This document shows, in pieces, positions 26,675-35,930 of a stretch of 64,000 nucleotides of DNA. The notes beneath the pieces are model-generated. The model worked only from the letters and a program-made list of their open reading frames with translations. It was not told where the DNA came from and searched no databases. The DNA is from Leifsonia sp. Root4 (GTDB lineage: Bacteria > Actinomycetota > Actinomycetes > Actinomycetales > Microbacteriaceae): NCBI RefSeq assembly GCF_001425085.1, contig NZ_LMDN01000001.1, positions 84,364-148,363 of the forward strand, written 5' to 3'. Every line of letters begins with the position of its first letter. Within the stretch, counting starts at the first letter, position 1. The position numbers were made by a program, and so were the translations under genes.

Positions 26675-28192
26675 CTACGCGGTCAGCGAAGCTGCCAGTC
26701 GGTTCAGGCGAGCCAATGCGTCATCCTTGCCCAGGATCTGCATCGACTCGAACAGCGGCGGCGAGATCTTGCGACCGGACACGGCGACGCGCAGCGGGCC
26801 GTATGCGACGCGGGGCTTGAGCCCCAGACCGTCGATCAGGGCGCCACTCAGGGCCTCCTGCAGCTGCTCGTGCGTCCATTCCACCGCGGGAATGCGATCG
26901 AGCGCGTCGACGGATGCCGCAAGCACCTCGCCGGCGTTGGCCGGCAGCGATGCGAGCGCCTGCTCGTCGTACTCGAGCCCGGCGGCATCCGTGAAGAGGA
27001 AGCCGAGCATGCCCGGCGCCTCGCCGAGCAGCGTGATGCGCTCCTGCACGAGCGGGGCGGCCTCTGCCAGCGTTGCCGCCTGGCTCGGGCTGAGCGGCGC
27101 CGTGAGGATTCCGGCCTTCTCGAGGTAGGGAACGGTGCGCGCGGCAAAGTCAGAGACGTCGAGCAGGCGCACGTGGTCGCCGTTGATCGACTCGGCCTTC
27201 TTCAGATCGAAGCGGGCCGGGTTCGGGTTCACGTCCTCGACGTCGAACGCGGCGATGAGCTCCTCGATCGAGAACACGTCGCGGTCGTGCGAGAGCGACC
27301 AGCCGAGCAGCGAAAGGTAGTTGACGAGACCCTCCGGAATGAAGCCGCGGTCCCGGTGGTGGAACAGGTTCGACTCCGGGTCGCGCTTGGAGAGCTTCTT
27401 GTTGCCGTCGCCCATGACGTAGGGCAGGTGGCCGAAGCGCGGCACGAAGCTCGTCACTCCGACATCGATGAGTGCGTGGTACAGCGCGATCTGGCGCGGC
27501 GTCGACGAGAGCAGGTCCTCGCCGCGCAGCACGTGGGTGACCTGCATGAGCGCGTCATCGACCGGGTTCACCAGCGTGTACAGCGGTGCGCCGTTCGGGC
27601 GCACGACGACGAAGTCGGTGAAGGAGCCCGCCGGGAAGGTGATCTCGCCGCGGACCATGTCGTCGAAGGAGAGGTCGGTGTCCGGAACGCGCAGGCGCAG
27701 GGCGGGCTCGCGGCCCTCGGCGCGGAAGGCGGCGCGCTGCTCAGCGCTGAGGTCACGGTCGAAGTTGTCGTAGCCGTGCTGCTTGGGGCGGCCCGCCGCC
27801 TCGTTGCGGGCGTCGATCTCTTCGGCATTCGAGTACGACTCGTAGACGTGCCCGGATGCCACGAGCTTCTCGATCACGCCGAGGTAGATGTCCGTGCGCT
27901 GCGACTGCCGGTACGGCTCGTGCGGGCCGCCGACGTTCACACCCTCGTCCCAGTCGAGTTTGAGCCAGCTGAGCGCGTCGACGAGCTGGTGGAAGCTCTC
28001 CTCGCTGTCGCGGGCGGCATCCGTGTCTTCGATGCGGAAGATCAGCTTTCCACCGGTGTGGCGCGCATATGCCCAGTTGAAAAGGGCGGTGCGCACCATG
28101 CCGACGTGCGGCGTTCCGGTGGGCGAGGGGCAGAAGCGCACGCGTACGTCGCTGCCGGTGGCGGTGGACCAGGGGTGATTTGCGTCAGACAT
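26675..28192 (-). CDS. gltX: Glutamate--tRNA ligase
   Basis: GltX charges tRNA-Glu and, in organisms using GatCAB, also tRNA-Gln with glutamate. The 505-residue product has the class I HIGH-type signature [23 protein letters not shown], and KLSKRDPES (KMSKS-type). Two tRNA-Glu genes and one tRNA-Gln gene lie downstream on the same strand. I take the ATG giving [10 protein letters not shown], with AGGATT about 8 nt upstream; a start three codons earlier is possible. It begins 11 bp after the LysR gene stop. Confidence 0.97.
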   Translation of the reverse strand: MSDANHPWSTATGSDVRVRFCPSPTGTPHVGMVRTALFNWAYARHTGGKLIFRIEDTDAARDSEESFHQLVDALSWLKLDWDEGVNVGGPHEPYRQSQRTDIYLGVIEKLVASGHVYESYSNAEEIDARNEAAGRPKQHGYDNFDRDLSAEQRAAFRAEGREPALRLRVPDTDLSFDDMVRGEITFPAGSFTDFVVVRPNGAPLYTLVNPVDDALMQVTHVLRGEDLLSSTPRQIALYHALIDVGVTSFVPRFGHLPYVMGDGNKKLSKRDPESNLFHHRDRGFIPEGLVNYLSLLGWSLSHDRDVFSIEELIAAFDVEDVNPNPARFDLKKAESINGDHVRLLDVSDFAARTVPYLEKAGILTAPLSPSQAATLAEAAPLVQERITLLGEAPGMLGFLFTDAAGLEYDEQALASLPANAGEVLAASVDALDRIPAVEWTHEQLQEALSGALIDGLGLKPRVAYGPLRVAVSGRKISPPLFESMQILGKDDALARLNRLAASLTA

Positions 28193-28203
28193 CGTGACCA
28201 ATC

Positions 28204-29154
28204 CTAGTTCGTCGAAGCGTCAACCCCGGTGGGCGTCGTGGTGAGCTCTTCGAGCACGCGCAGGGTGGCCGCGATCGCGGGCACGTGCGTGGCGCCCGGG
28301 GTCGTGACGACGTGGATGGTGCGGTGATTCCGGTTGCTCGTCGGGCGCACGACGACGCCGGCCGGCGTGCCAGCCGACTCGATCGCGAGCGTCGGCAGCA
28401 TCGCGACGCCGAGGCCGGCGGCGACCATGCTCATGACCGCCAGAAAGTTGTCGGTCTCGTAGCCGATGCGCGGGGTGAAACCGCCGGCGTCACAGAGTTC
28501 GAGCAGGTGCCCGCGGCAGCGCGGGCATCCGGCGATCCAGGCCTCGCCGGCGAGTGTGGCCACGTCGACGGTCTCGGATGCCGCGCGCTCATGGCCAGCG
28601 GGCAGCACGAGCATCATCTCCTCCCGGCTCAGCACCTCCGCGCGCAGGCCGTGCGCGCTCTCGGTGTGCGGATCGACACGGTCTCCCGGGTAACTGAAGG
28701 TGAGGGCGAGGTCGGCCTTCCCCTCGCGCACGGCGGAGACGGCCTCCGGCGGCTCCGCCTCGATGTAACTGATGTTGATGCCGGGGTGGCGCGCGGTCAT
28801 CGCCGCGAGCAGCCGCGGAACGATTGTCGGCGACGCGGACGGGAAGGCGGCGAGCCGCACCCGACCGGAGCGCAGGCCGGTGAGTTCGGCCAGTTCGCCT
28901 GCCGCGGCATCGAGCGCCCTGATCACGGGGCGTGCGTGGCGGGCGAGCACCAGCCCGGCCTCGGTGAGGCGCACCCCACGGCCGACCCGCTCGACCACGG
29001 GCATGCCGATGCGCTGGTCGAGGCGCTTCAGGTGCTGACTGATCGCCGGCTGACTGTAGCCGAGCGCGTCGGCCGCCGCCGTGATCGAGCCGTGCTCGGC
29101 GATGGCGTCGACCACACGCAACGAGTGGGAATCGAGATCGAGTTCTGCGCTCAT
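28204..29154 (-). CDS. LysR-family transcriptional regulator
   Basis: A 316-residue LysR regulator: N-terminal winged helix ([31 protein letters not shown]) and a periplasmic-binding-like effector domain with [12 protein letters not shown]. It is divergent from a class V aminotransferase gene, its likely target. A near-consensus -10 TATGAT lies exactly 6 nt before the ATG, so the mRNA is likely leaderless. The -10 overlaps a T-N11-A dyad, which suggests negative autoregulation. The effector is unknown; amino-acid-related by context. Confidence 0.93.
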   Translation of the reverse strand: MSAELDLDSHSLRVVDAIAEHGSITAAADALGYSQPAISQHLKRLDQRIGMPVVERVGRGVRLTEAGLVLARHARPVIRALDAAAGELAELTGLRSGRVRLAAFPSASPTIVPRLLAAMTARHPGINISYIEAEPPEAVSAVREGKADLALTFSYPGDRVDPHTESAHGLRAEVLSREEMMLVLPAGHERAASETVDVATLAGEAWIAGCPRCRGHLLELCDAGGFTPRIGYETDNFLAVMSMVAAGLGVAMLPTLAIESAGTPAGVVVRPTSNRNHRTIHVVTTPGATHVPAIAATLRVLEELTTTPTGVDASTN

Positions 29155-29160
29155 CCCGCA

Positions 29161-29166
29161 ATCATA
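29161..29166 (-). promoter_or_regulatory. -10 box of the LysR gene
   Basis: TATGAT on the minus strand, five of six bases of the consensus, 6 nt before the start codon. Confidence 0.55.
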
Positions 29167-29178
29167 ACCAGTGCTTAT
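29164..29178. promoter_or_regulatory. LysR-type T-N11-A operator
   Basis: ATAACCAGTGCTTAT is a partial dyad containing T-N11-A, the LysR box form. It lies in the divergent region and overlaps the regulator's own -10. Confidence 0.5.
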
Positions 29179-29235
29179 CAATCACATTGAATCCCTCCCC
29201 TTGTCGAATGAAATCGGATCGCTCAAGCTGAACAC

Positions 29236-30342
29236 ATGCACAGCGCAACGAGCCACCGCCCCGCCGCCACGACGGCGCACGCAGTGACGCTCGGCACCAC
29301 CTCGCTGACCGAGGCCGCTGCGCTCTTCCGCGGCGGCCGCGGCTACCTCAGTGCATGCACGATGGGGCTGCCGACGACGCAGACGCTCGCGGCAACGCTG
29401 CGCGACGCGGAACGCTGGTCCCGCGGCGAGGCGAGCGTCGCCGATTATGGTGCAACCGTCGAACGGGTGCGCGCGGGCTACGCCGGCCTCGTCGGCACGG
29501 CAGTCGACCGTGTGGCGATCGGCGCCCAGGCCTCGGTGTTCACCGGCATGGTCGCGGCGAGCGTTGCCGATGGCGGCGAGGTGCTCTGCGTCGACGGTGA
29601 CTTCAGCTCGATGGTCTTCCCCTTCCTCGGCCAGGAGCATCGCGGCGTCCGCGTGCGGCACGTTCCGCTGGCCGAGCTGGCGTCGGCGATCACGGCCAAC
29701 ACCGCCCTCGTCGTGTTCTCGCTGGTGCAATCGTCATCGGGCGCCGTGGCGGATGCCGCAGCCATCACCGCCGCAGCACGCGTCCACGGCGCACGCACAC
29801 TCTGCGACACCACCCAGGCCGCCGGCTGGATGCCCGTCGATGCCGAGGCGTTCGATGCCACGATCTGCCACAGCTACAAGTGGCTCTGCGCTCCCCGCGG
29901 CGTCGCCTTCTTCACCGTCTCGAGCGCGTTCCAAGACGAGCTGCGCCCCCTGCACACGGGCTGGTACGCCGGCGAGGACCCCATCGCGGCCTGCTACGGG
30001 CCCGGCATGCAACTCGCGGCCAGCGCGCGCCGCTTCGACGCATCACCGGCCTGGCAGGCCTGGGTCGGAGCAGAGCCGGCGATCGAGCTGTTCCGCGGTC
30101 TCGACCTCGAAGCTGTGCGCTCCCACGCCGTCGGGCTCGCCGATGCCTTCTGCGACGGCCTCGGCGTCGAGCCCAAAGGTCAGGCGATCGTGAGCTGGCC
30201 GGATGCCGACGGCACCGCACTCGCGCAGCTGACGGCATCCGGAATCACCGCATCGGGCCGCGCCGGCTGTGCCCGCGTCGCGTTCCACCTCTGGAACGAC
30301 GAGTACGACGTGCGCGACGCCCTCCGCGCCCTCGGCCACTGA
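29236..30342 (+). CDS. Class V aminotransferase-fold PLP enzyme
   Basis: A 368-residue fold-type I PLP enzyme of the class V aminotransferase / selenocysteine-lyase-like group. The PLP lysine is in HSYKWLCAPRG, preceded by the conserved DTTQAAGWMPVD where Asp and Gln contact the cofactor. The actual reaction (transamination, desulfuration or deamination) cannot be told. The active-site Cys loop of cysteine desulfurases is not evident. It is divergent from and probably controlled by the LysR regulator. A weak -10 (CAAGCT) stands 6 nt before the ATG. Downstream begins the palindromic repeat area. Confidence 0.9.
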   Translation: MHSATSHRPAATTAHAVTLGTTSLTEAAALFRGGRGYLSACTMGLPTTQTLAATLRDAERWSRGEASVADYGATVERVRAGYAGLVGTAVDRVAIGAQASVFTGMVAASVADGGEVLCVDGDFSSMVFPFLGQEHRGVRVRHVPLAELASAITANTALVVFSLVQSSSGAVADAAAITAAARVHGARTLCDTTQAAGWMPVDAEAFDATICHSYKWLCAPRGVAFFTVSSAFQDELRPLHTGWYAGEDPIAACYGPGMQLAASARRFDASPAWQAWVGAEPAIELFRGLDLEAVRSHAVGLADAFCDGLGVEPKGQAIVSWPDADGTALAQLTASGITASGRAGCARVAFHLWNDEYDVRDALRALGH

Positions 30343-30370
30343 CCCCCGGCACAGCCTTCCGGCTTCCGCC

Positions 30371-30466
30371 GGTCGAGTAGCGAGGCACGAGCGTATCGAT
30401 ACCCCGCCGACACCCGCCCCGGCCCGAAACCGGGTCTCGATACGGCCGCGGGCGGCCTACTCGACC
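30371..30466. repeat. Palindromic repeat element, copy A (upstream of GIY-YIG gene)
   Basis: Outer arms GGTCGAGTAG and CTACTCGACC bound a 96-bp unit. A second inner pair, GTATCGATACC and GGTCTCGATAC-like, forms a nested stem, and the GGCCGCGGGCGGCC segment is itself palindromic. Same family as copies B-E. Confidence 0.9.
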
Positions 30467-30542
30467 AACGAAATCGAAGCGGTATCGGCACCCGCTGTGG
30501 ATAACTTCTGCGGGGTGGCCCGTCATCCGAAATACTGCAGCC

Positions 30543-30842
30543 ATGCCGTACATGTACATCGTGGAGTGCGCCGACACATCGTTTTACGTGGGCAGCACGT
30601 GGGATGTTGAGAAACGTGTGTGGCAGCACAACCACGACGGAGGCGCGGCCTACACGCGCCGGCGCCAGCCCGTTCGGCTGGTGTACTTCGAGGAATACGA
30701 GTCGATCGCCGAAGCCTACGGGCGCGAGAAGCAGGTTCAGGGCTGGGGCCGCGCCAAGCGGCAGGCACTCATCGACGGAACCGGGGCAGAGCTGCTGCCC
30801 ACACTCGCGAAGAAGAGATTCCAGACTCCGCCGACCGCGTAG
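30543..30842 (+). CDS. GIY-YIG family nuclease (YhbQ/UPF0213-like)
   Basis: A 99-residue single-domain GIY-YIG protein. The signature is present as MYIVECADTSFYVGSTWDVEKRVWQH, with MYI for GIY and YVG for YIG, followed by Arg in EKRVWQHN and the catalytic Glu region AYGREKQVQGWGRAKRQAL. Members of this small group (YhbQ, SLX1-like) are structure-selective or poorly characterised nucleases. The gene stands alone, with copies of a ~100-bp palindrome on both sides. Its last codons (TPPTA) and stop fall in CTCCGCCGACCGCGTAG, which resembles the left end of the repeat. Start ATG lacks a clear ribosome site. Confidence 0.88.
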   Translation: MPYMYIVECADTSFYVGSTWDVEKRVWQHNHDGGAAYTRRRQPVRLVYFEEYESIAEAYGREKQVQGWGRAKRQALIDGTGAELLPTLAKKRFQTPPTA

Positions 30843-30887
30843 CCGGAGCAACCAGCCTCCGCCGATCGAGTAACGAAAACTCCCGTC

Positions 30888-30986
30888 GGTCGAGTAGCGA
30901 GGAACGAGCGTATCGAGACCCCGCACGAGTCTCGGTTTCACGCGGGAAACTGGGTCTCGATACGGCCGCGGGCGGCCTACTCGACC
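30888..30986. repeat. Palindromic repeat element, copy B
   Basis: 99-bp unit with perfect outer arms GGTCGAGTAG/CTACTCGACC and inner arms GTATCGAGACC/GGTCTCGATAC. Differs from copy C at only two positions. Directly before it are degenerate partial ends (GCCGACCGCGTAG at 30831, GCCGATCGAGTAA at 30861). Confidence 0.95.
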
Positions 30987-31002
30987 AACGGGAGCCTCCG
31001 CC

Positions 31003-31101
31003 GGTCGAGTAGCGAGGAACGAGCTTATCGAGACCCCGCACGAGTCTCGGTTTCACGCGGGAAACCGGGTCTCGATACGGCCGCGGGCGGCCTACTCGAC
31101 C
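31003..31101. repeat. Palindromic repeat element, copy C
   Basis: 99 bp, starts exactly 115 bp after copy B. Outer and inner arms as in B. The linker to B is CAACGGGAGCCTCCGC-like, also repeated after C. Near identity with B points to a recent tandem duplication. Confidence 0.95.
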
Positions 31102-31117
31102 AGCGGGAGCCTCCGTC

Positions 31118-31213
31118 GGTCGAGTAGCGAGGAACGAGCGTATCGAGACCTCGCCGACACTCGCTTCAGCCTGTAACCGGGTGTCGATACGGCCGCGGGG
31201 GGCCTACTCGACC
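31118..31213. repeat. Palindromic repeat element, copy D
   Basis: 96 bp, starts exactly 115 bp after copy C. Outer arms are perfect; the central part has diverged and the inner arm reads GTGTCGATACGG. The 387 bp between the GIY-YIG gene and the FAH gene hold only copies B-D and partial ends; I see no gene there. Confidence 0.93.
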
Positions 31214-31229
31214 AGCGGAGAGGGTGAGG

Positions 31230-32009
31230 CTAGAGGCGGACGATGGGGTTGCTCAGCGTACCGATGCCCTCGACGGTGACGCTCGCGACATCGCCGGCCT
31301 GCACGGGGAACGAGCCGGCCGGCGCGCCGGTGAGGATGACGTCGCCAGGAAGCAGCGTGAAACAGCTGGACAGGAACGACACCGTTTCGGCGGCCGAGTG
31401 CCGCAACAGCGCGGTGTCGCCGCTCTGCGCGAGCGTGCCGTTCACACCGCCGCTGACGTCGATGCCCTCGAGGTCGAACTCGGTCTCGATCAGCGGGCCA
31501 AGCGGGCAGAAGCCGTCAAAGCTCTTCGCCCGCGCGCTGTGGTCGTCGCTCTTCATCAGATCGACCGCCGTGAGGTCGTTGGCGATCGTGTAACCGAAGA
31601 TCCGGTCCTCTGCGTCCTCGATCGACACGTTCTTGGCGATCTTGCCGATCACGATCGCGATCTCCGCCGCGCCGTGGACCTCGGCGGATGCCGCTGGCAG
31701 CACCACGCGGTCGCCCGGGCCGACGACCGTCGTGTTCGGCTTGATGAAGAACTGCGGCTCGAGCCTGCGGTCGCCCTCTGACTCCTGCTCGTCCCTCTCG
31801 GTCTCGCTCGCGTAATAACCGCGGCCGACGCCGATCACCTTCGAGCGCGGGATCACGGGCGCGAGCAGCACGGCGTCCGCGAGCGGCACCCGCTCCCCCG
31901 TCGTGTCGAGCCCACCGAACATGGGGTCGGAGGCGAGCACGACGAGGTCGCCGTCATCGACGATGCCATAGGCGATGCGGGCGTCGTGGCTGAAGCGTGC
32001 GATCTTCAC
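31230..32009 (-). CDS. Fumarylacetoacetate hydrolase family protein
   Basis: A 259-residue FAH-fold hydrolase/isomerase. Metal-site motifs are VHGAAEIAIVIGK (the conserved acidic region), GYTIANDLTAVD, KSFDGFCPLGP and LLPGDVILTGAPAG. Family members split beta-diketo acids or decarboxylate/isomerise oxo-acids with Mg2+ or Mn2+. It starts at GTG after AAAGG and lies 34 bp behind ilvE on the same strand. In related actinobacteria such a gene stands next to gltX; here the repeat array, GIY-YIG gene and PLP/LysR pair lie between. The substrate is unknown. Confidence 0.9.
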   Translation of the reverse strand: MKIARFSHDARIAYGIVDDGDLVVLASDPMFGGLDTTGERVPLADAVLLAPVIPRSKVIGVGRGYYASETERDEQESEGDRRLEPQFFIKPNTTVVGPGDRVVLPAASAEVHGAAEIAIVIGKIAKNVSIEDAEDRIFGYTIANDLTAVDLMKSDDHSARAKSFDGFCPLGPLIETEFDLEGIDVSGGVNGTLAQSGDTALLRHSAAETVSFLSSCFTLLPGDVILTGAPAGSFPVQAGDVASVTVEGIGTLSNPIVRL

Positions 32010-32043
32010 GGGGAACCTTTCGAAGCGGTGTAACGTGCGGCAA

Positions 32044-33144
32044 CTACGCGTCGAGGCGGGTCAGCCAGCCGTGGCGGTCGGGGCGGCGGCCGTACTGGAT
32101 GTCGGTGAGCTCCTCGCGCAGCGACATCGTGAGCTCACCGGCCGGAGCGTCGGCGTCGCCGATGCTCACCTCGTTGTTGCGCAGCTGGGCGATGGGCGTG
32201 ATGACGGCGGCGGTACCGCAGGCGAACACCTCGGTGATCTCACCGGATGCCACGCCCTCCTGCCATTCGGCGAGGGTGACGCGGCGCTGCTCGACGGTGA
32301 GGCCACGGTCCCTGGCCAGCTGCAGCACCGAGTCGAGGGTGATGCCCTCGAGGATGCTGGGCGACTCCGGCGTGACGACGCGGCCGTCCTTGTAGACGAG
32401 GACGACGTTCATGCCGCCGAGTTCCTCGAGGTACTTGCCCTCCGCCGAGTCGAGGAAGAGCACCTGGGCGCAGCCCTGCTTGTAGGCCTCGGCCTGCGGC
32501 AGGAGGCTGGAGGCGTAGTTGCCTCCGGTCTTGGCCGCGCCGGTTCCGCCGCGGCCCGCACGGGCGTAGTCGGTGGAGAGCCAGATCGAGATCGGCTTCA
32601 CTCCGCCGGGGAAGTACGCTCCGGCCGGGCTGGCGATCACGTAGTACGCGACCTTCTCTGCGGCGCGCACACCGAGGAACGCCTCCTTGGCGAACATGAA
32701 CGGACGCAGGTACAGGCTCTCATCCGGCGCAGACGGCACCCAGGCCCCGTCGACGGCGATGAGCTGCTTGAGCGACTCGATGAAGTACTCGGTCGGCAGC
32801 TCCGGCAGGGCGAGGCGGCGGGCCGAGCGCTGCATGCGCTCCGCGTTGGCCTCGGGGCGGAAGGTCCAGATCGAGCCGTCCTCGTGCCGGTAGGCCTTCA
32901 TGCCCTCGAAGATCGTCTGCGAGTAGTGCAGAACCGCCGCTGCGGGGTCCAGCGGGATCGGGGCGTACGGCTGCACGCGCGGCCGGTGCCATCCGCCCTT
33001 GACCGACCAGCAGATGTCGACGGTGTGGTCGGTGAAGTGGTTGCCGAAGCCGGGGTCGGCGAGAATCTCGGCGCGGGCGGCATCCGAGGCGCCGACCAGG
33101 TTGCGGGTGACGGCGAATTCGAGGGGTGCTGGGCTGCTGGTCAT
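32044..33144 (-). CDS. ilvE: Branched-chain amino acid aminotransferase
   Basis: IlvE interconverts Leu, Ile and Val with their 2-oxo acids. The 366-residue class IV PLP enzyme has QTIFEGMKAYR, ANAERMQRSARRLALP, the PLP lysine in GAAKTGGNYASSLLPQ and EVFACGTAAVITPI. It lies directly behind leuB on the same strand, giving a branched-chain pair physically separate from leuCD at 6.3-8.4 kb. The ATG has AAGGACG upstream. Confidence 0.96.
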   Translation of the reverse strand: MTSSPAPLEFAVTRNLVGASDAARAEILADPGFGNHFTDHTVDICWSVKGGWHRPRVQPYAPIPLDPAAAVLHYSQTIFEGMKAYRHEDGSIWTFRPEANAERMQRSARRLALPELPTEYFIESLKQLIAVDGAWVPSAPDESLYLRPFMFAKEAFLGVRAAEKVAYYVIASPAGAYFPGGVKPISIWLSTDYARAGRGGTGAAKTGGNYASSLLPQAEAYKQGCAQVLFLDSAEGKYLEELGGMNVVLVYKDGRVVTPESPSILEGITLDSVLQLARDRGLTVEQRRVTLAEWQEGVASGEITEVFACGTAAVITPIAQLRNNEVSIGDADAPAGELTMSLREELTDIQYGRRPDRHGWLTRLDA

Positions 33145-33173
33145 CGTTCGTCCTTGTCGATGGGGGGGTGGGG

Positions 33174-34223
33174 TCAGATGCGGGCGGCGATGGCGTCGCC
33201 GATGGTGGCGGTCGACCGGGCTTCCCCGGTGCGGGCCGCCATGTCGGCGATCACTGCCGTGTTGACGTTGTCGGATTCCGTCGCGAGGCCGAGGTGGGCC
33301 AGGAGCAGCGAGACGGAGAGGATCGCCGCGGTGGGGTCTGCCAGTTGCTTGCCCGCGATGTCGGGGGCCGATCCGTGGATGGGCTCGAACATGCTGGGGA
33401 ACTGACCGCTCGGGTTGATGTTGCCCGACGCCGCGAGACCGATGCCGCCGCTGATCGCCGCAGCCAGATCGGTGAGGATGTCGCCGAAGAGGTTGTCCGT
33501 GACGATGACGTCAAACCTAGCAGGATCGGTCACGAAGAAGATCGTGGCCGCGTCGACGTGCAGGTAGTCGACCGTGACGTCGGGGAACTCGGCCGCCACC
33601 GCGGTGACGGTGCGCTGCCAGAGGGCACCGGAGAACACGAGCACGTTCGTCTTGTGCACGAGCGTGAGCTTCTTGCGCGGGCGGGCGGATGCCACGGCGA
33701 AGGCGTGCCGCACGAGGCGCTCGACACCGAACGCGGTGTTGACGGAGACCTCGTTGGCGACCTCATGCGGCGTGCCCTGACGGATCGCGCCGCCGTTGCC
33801 GACGTACGGTCCCTCCGTGCCTTCGCGAACGACGACGAAATCGACATCGCCGGGCTTGGCCAGCGGGCTGGCGACACCGGGGAACAGCACCGTCGGGCGC
33901 AGGTTGACGTAGTGGTCGAGGCTGAAGCGCAGCTTGAGCAGCAGTCCGCGCTCGATGTTGGCGCCGACCAGGCGCGGGTCGCCCGGCACGCCGCCGACCG
34001 CGCCGAGCAGGATGGCGTCGTGCCCCTTGATCGCGTCGAGGTCGGCATCCGTCAAGACGTCCCCGGTCTCCAGGAAGCGGTTCGCTCCGAGGGAGAAGTG
34101 GGTGGTGTCGATGGTGACGTCGCTGCCGGCCGTTGCGGCATCGAGAACCTTGAGCGCCTCGGCAATGACCTCTGGGCCGATCCCATCGCCGGGAATGACA
34201 GCAAGTTTCACGACACGGGACAT
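33174..34223 (-). CDS. leuB: 3-isopropylmalate dehydrogenase
   Basis: LeuB oxidatively decarboxylates 3-isopropylmalate with NAD+ to 2-oxoisocaproate, which IlvE then transaminates. The 349-residue product has [48 protein letters not shown] and [15 protein letters not shown]. Length and motifs match the actinobacterial type. The ATG has a strong AAGGAG. A TACGCT -10-like box lies about 55 nt upstream. No Leu-rich leader peptide is seen here, unlike leuC. Confidence 0.96.
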   Translation of the reverse strand: MSRVVKLAVIPGDGIGPEVIAEALKVLDAATAGSDVTIDTTHFSLGANRFLETGDVLTDADLDAIKGHDAILLGAVGGVPGDPRLVGANIERGLLLKLRFSLDHYVNLRPTVLFPGVASPLAKPGDVDFVVVREGTEGPYVGNGGAIRQGTPHEVANEVSVNTAFGVERLVRHAFAVASARPRKKLTLVHKTNVLVFSGALWQRTVTAVAAEFPDVTVDYLHVDAATIFFVTDPARFDVIVTDNLFGDILTDLAAAISGGIGLAASGNINPSGQFPSMFEPIHGSAPDIAGKQLADPTAAILSVSLLLAHLGLATESDNVNTAVIADMAARTGEARSTATIGDAIAARI

Positions 34224-34308
34224 TGCACTCCTTGAGAATTGCGAGGGGGTGGGCCTTGCGGCACGACTGTCTCCAGCGTAGTACCGAGGCCCGCCCCGCT
34301 CGCGCTCG

Positions 34309-35841
34309 TCAGCGTGCTTTACGCAGGGTGGTCAGGCCGATGACCGCGGCGGCCAGCACCATGGCGGTGCCGATCCAGGCGGCGAGGCCGACACCGCTGT
34401 CGAACGCGAGTCGTGCCGACTCGATCAGTGCGGCGGCCGCGTCGGCCGGCAGCTGCCCGGCCACCGCGACTGCGCCGCCCAGCGTCTCACCTGCTGCCGC
34501 CTGCTGCACGTCACTCAGGCCCTGCGGCAGCTCGACGGCCGCGCGGTAGGAGGCCGTGAGGATCGTGCCGAGGATGGCGGTTCCGAGCACGGCGCCCAAC
34601 TCGTAGGCGGTCTCAGAGACGGCGGATGCCGCACCGGCCTTGTCGGCTGGCACGTTCGTGAGGATCAGCTCGTTCGAGACCGTTTCGGCCGCACCGATGC
34701 CGAGGCCGAGGGCACTGAAGGTGATCGCGATGCCGAGGGCGGAGATCTGCCCGCCGCTCAGCGCGATCGCGGCGTAGCCACCGGCCGAGATCAGCAGCGC
34801 AGCGGGAATGAGGCGCGATGGCCGCACGCGCTTGGCGATCGGCACGACGGCGAGGCCGGCGATGATCATGATCACGAGCCCGGGCACCAGCACGAAGCCG
34901 GCATTCATCGGCGAGAGTCCGAGCACCAGCTGGAGGTGCTGCGAGACGAAGAACAGACCACCGACCAGCGCGACGACGCTGAGCAGGTTGATCAGCACCG
35001 CGCCGCTGAACGCGCCACGACGGAACAACTCCGGATCGAGCATCGGAGTCTCGAGGCGGTACTGACGGCGGACGAAGAGCACGCCGGCGACGACACCGAA
35101 CAGGATCACGGCGACGCCGAGCACATCGAAGCCGCTCTCGGCGATGTGCTTGATACCGAAGACGATGGGCAGCATCGTGACGAGCGAGAGCAGGATGCTC
35201 GGGACGTCGATCTTGCCCGGGTGCGGGTCACGCGACTCGGGGACGAGCATCGGAACCAGGATCATGAGCGGCACGAGCAGGGGCACGGCGAGGAGGAACA
35301 CGGAGCCCCACGAGAAGTTCTCGAGGAGCATTCCGCCGACGATCGGGCCGAGCGCGCTTCCGGCCGCGAATCCGCTGGCCCAGATGGCAACGGCGAGGCG
35401 GCGCTGGTCGCGGTCGGTGAACACCGAGCGCAGCAGCGAGAGTGTCGAGGGCATCAGCATGGCGCCGAAGAAGCCGAGCAGCGCGCGTGCGGCGATGAGC
35501 CACTCGATGCTCGGGGCGAATGCGGCGGCGACCGAGACGATGCCGAAACCGGCCGAACCGATCATCAGGAGCTTGCGACGTCCGATGCGGTCGCCGAGGC
35601 TGCCCATCGACACCAGCAGACCGGCCAGCATGAGCGGGTAGATGTCGATCATCCAGAGCAGCTGGGTGCCCGTGGGCTGGAGCGCCTCAGAGATGGCCGG
35701 CAGGGCGAAGTTCAGAACGGTGTTGTCGATCGAGATCAGCAACACGGGCAGCATGAGCACTGCGAGCGCGACCCATTGCCGTTTGCTGCGCGTCGACTGC
35801 ACGGCAGTTGGCGCGGTGATGTTCACGGTGGGGGTTGACAC
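34309..35841 (-). CDS. MFS drug-resistance transporter (DHA2/QacA-SmvA type, 14 TM)
   Basis: A 510-residue efflux protein with about 14 membrane segments. It begins helix 1 as [23 protein letters not shown], the DHA2 motif D1 region, and has [13 protein letters not shown] (motif A) and [13 protein letters not shown] (motif C, antiporter type). Proton-driven export of cationic drugs is the usual role. The gene is divergent from a TetR repressor, which probably controls it. I take a GTG giving [14 protein letters not shown] with AAAGAG upstream; in-frame codons further on run into the TetR gene. Confidence 0.92.
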   Translation of the reverse strand: MSTPTVNITAPTAVQSTRSKRQWVALAVLMLPVLLISIDNTVLNFALPAISEALQPTGTQLLWMIDIYPLMLAGLLVSMGSLGDRIGRRKLLMIGSAGFGIVSVAAAFAPSIEWLIAARALLGFFGAMLMPSTLSLLRSVFTDRDQRRLAVAIWASGFAAGSALGPIVGGMLLENFSWGSVFLLAVPLLVPLMILVPMLVPESRDPHPGKIDVPSILLSLVTMLPIVFGIKHIAESGFDVLGVAVILFGVVAGVLFVRRQYRLETPMLDPELFRRGAFSGAVLINLLSVVALVGGLFFVSQHLQLVLGLSPMNAGFVLVPGLVIMIIAGLAVVPIAKRVRPSRLIPAALLISAGGYAAIALSGGQISALGIAITFSALGLGIGAAETVSNELILTNVPADKAGAASAVSETAYELGAVLGTAILGTILTASYRAAVELPQGLSDVQQAAAGETLGGAVAVAGQLPADAAAALIESARLAFDSGVGLAAWIGTAMVLAAAVIGLTTLRKAR

Positions 35842-35894
35842 GACTATCAGCTCTTTCAGTTCTGCGCGCTGGTGCGCACCGAGTACGACGGGAC

Positions 35895-35924
35895 TCGACA
35901 ACATTACCGTCCAGCCGGTACAGT
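35895..35924 (+). promoter_or_regulatory. TetR gene promoter with embedded operator
   Basis: TCGACA (-35), an 18-bp spacer and TACAGT (-10) end 6 nt before the TetR ATG. The spacer holds a dyad TACCG-6-CGGTA at 35905-35920 that also covers the first -10 bases. This is a typical place for TetR autorepression. Confidence 0.6.
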
Positions 35925-35930
35925 AGTCAA

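Noticed and set aside
30180-31056. Minus-strand small proteins beginning KPRLVRGLD
   Set aside because: They are translations of the palindromic repeats and recur with each copy; not genes.
30888-31213. Regularly spaced repeats resembling a CRISPR array
   Set aside because: The units are palindromes of about 99 bp with 16-bp linkers that are themselves repeated. There are no unique spacers and no cas genes.
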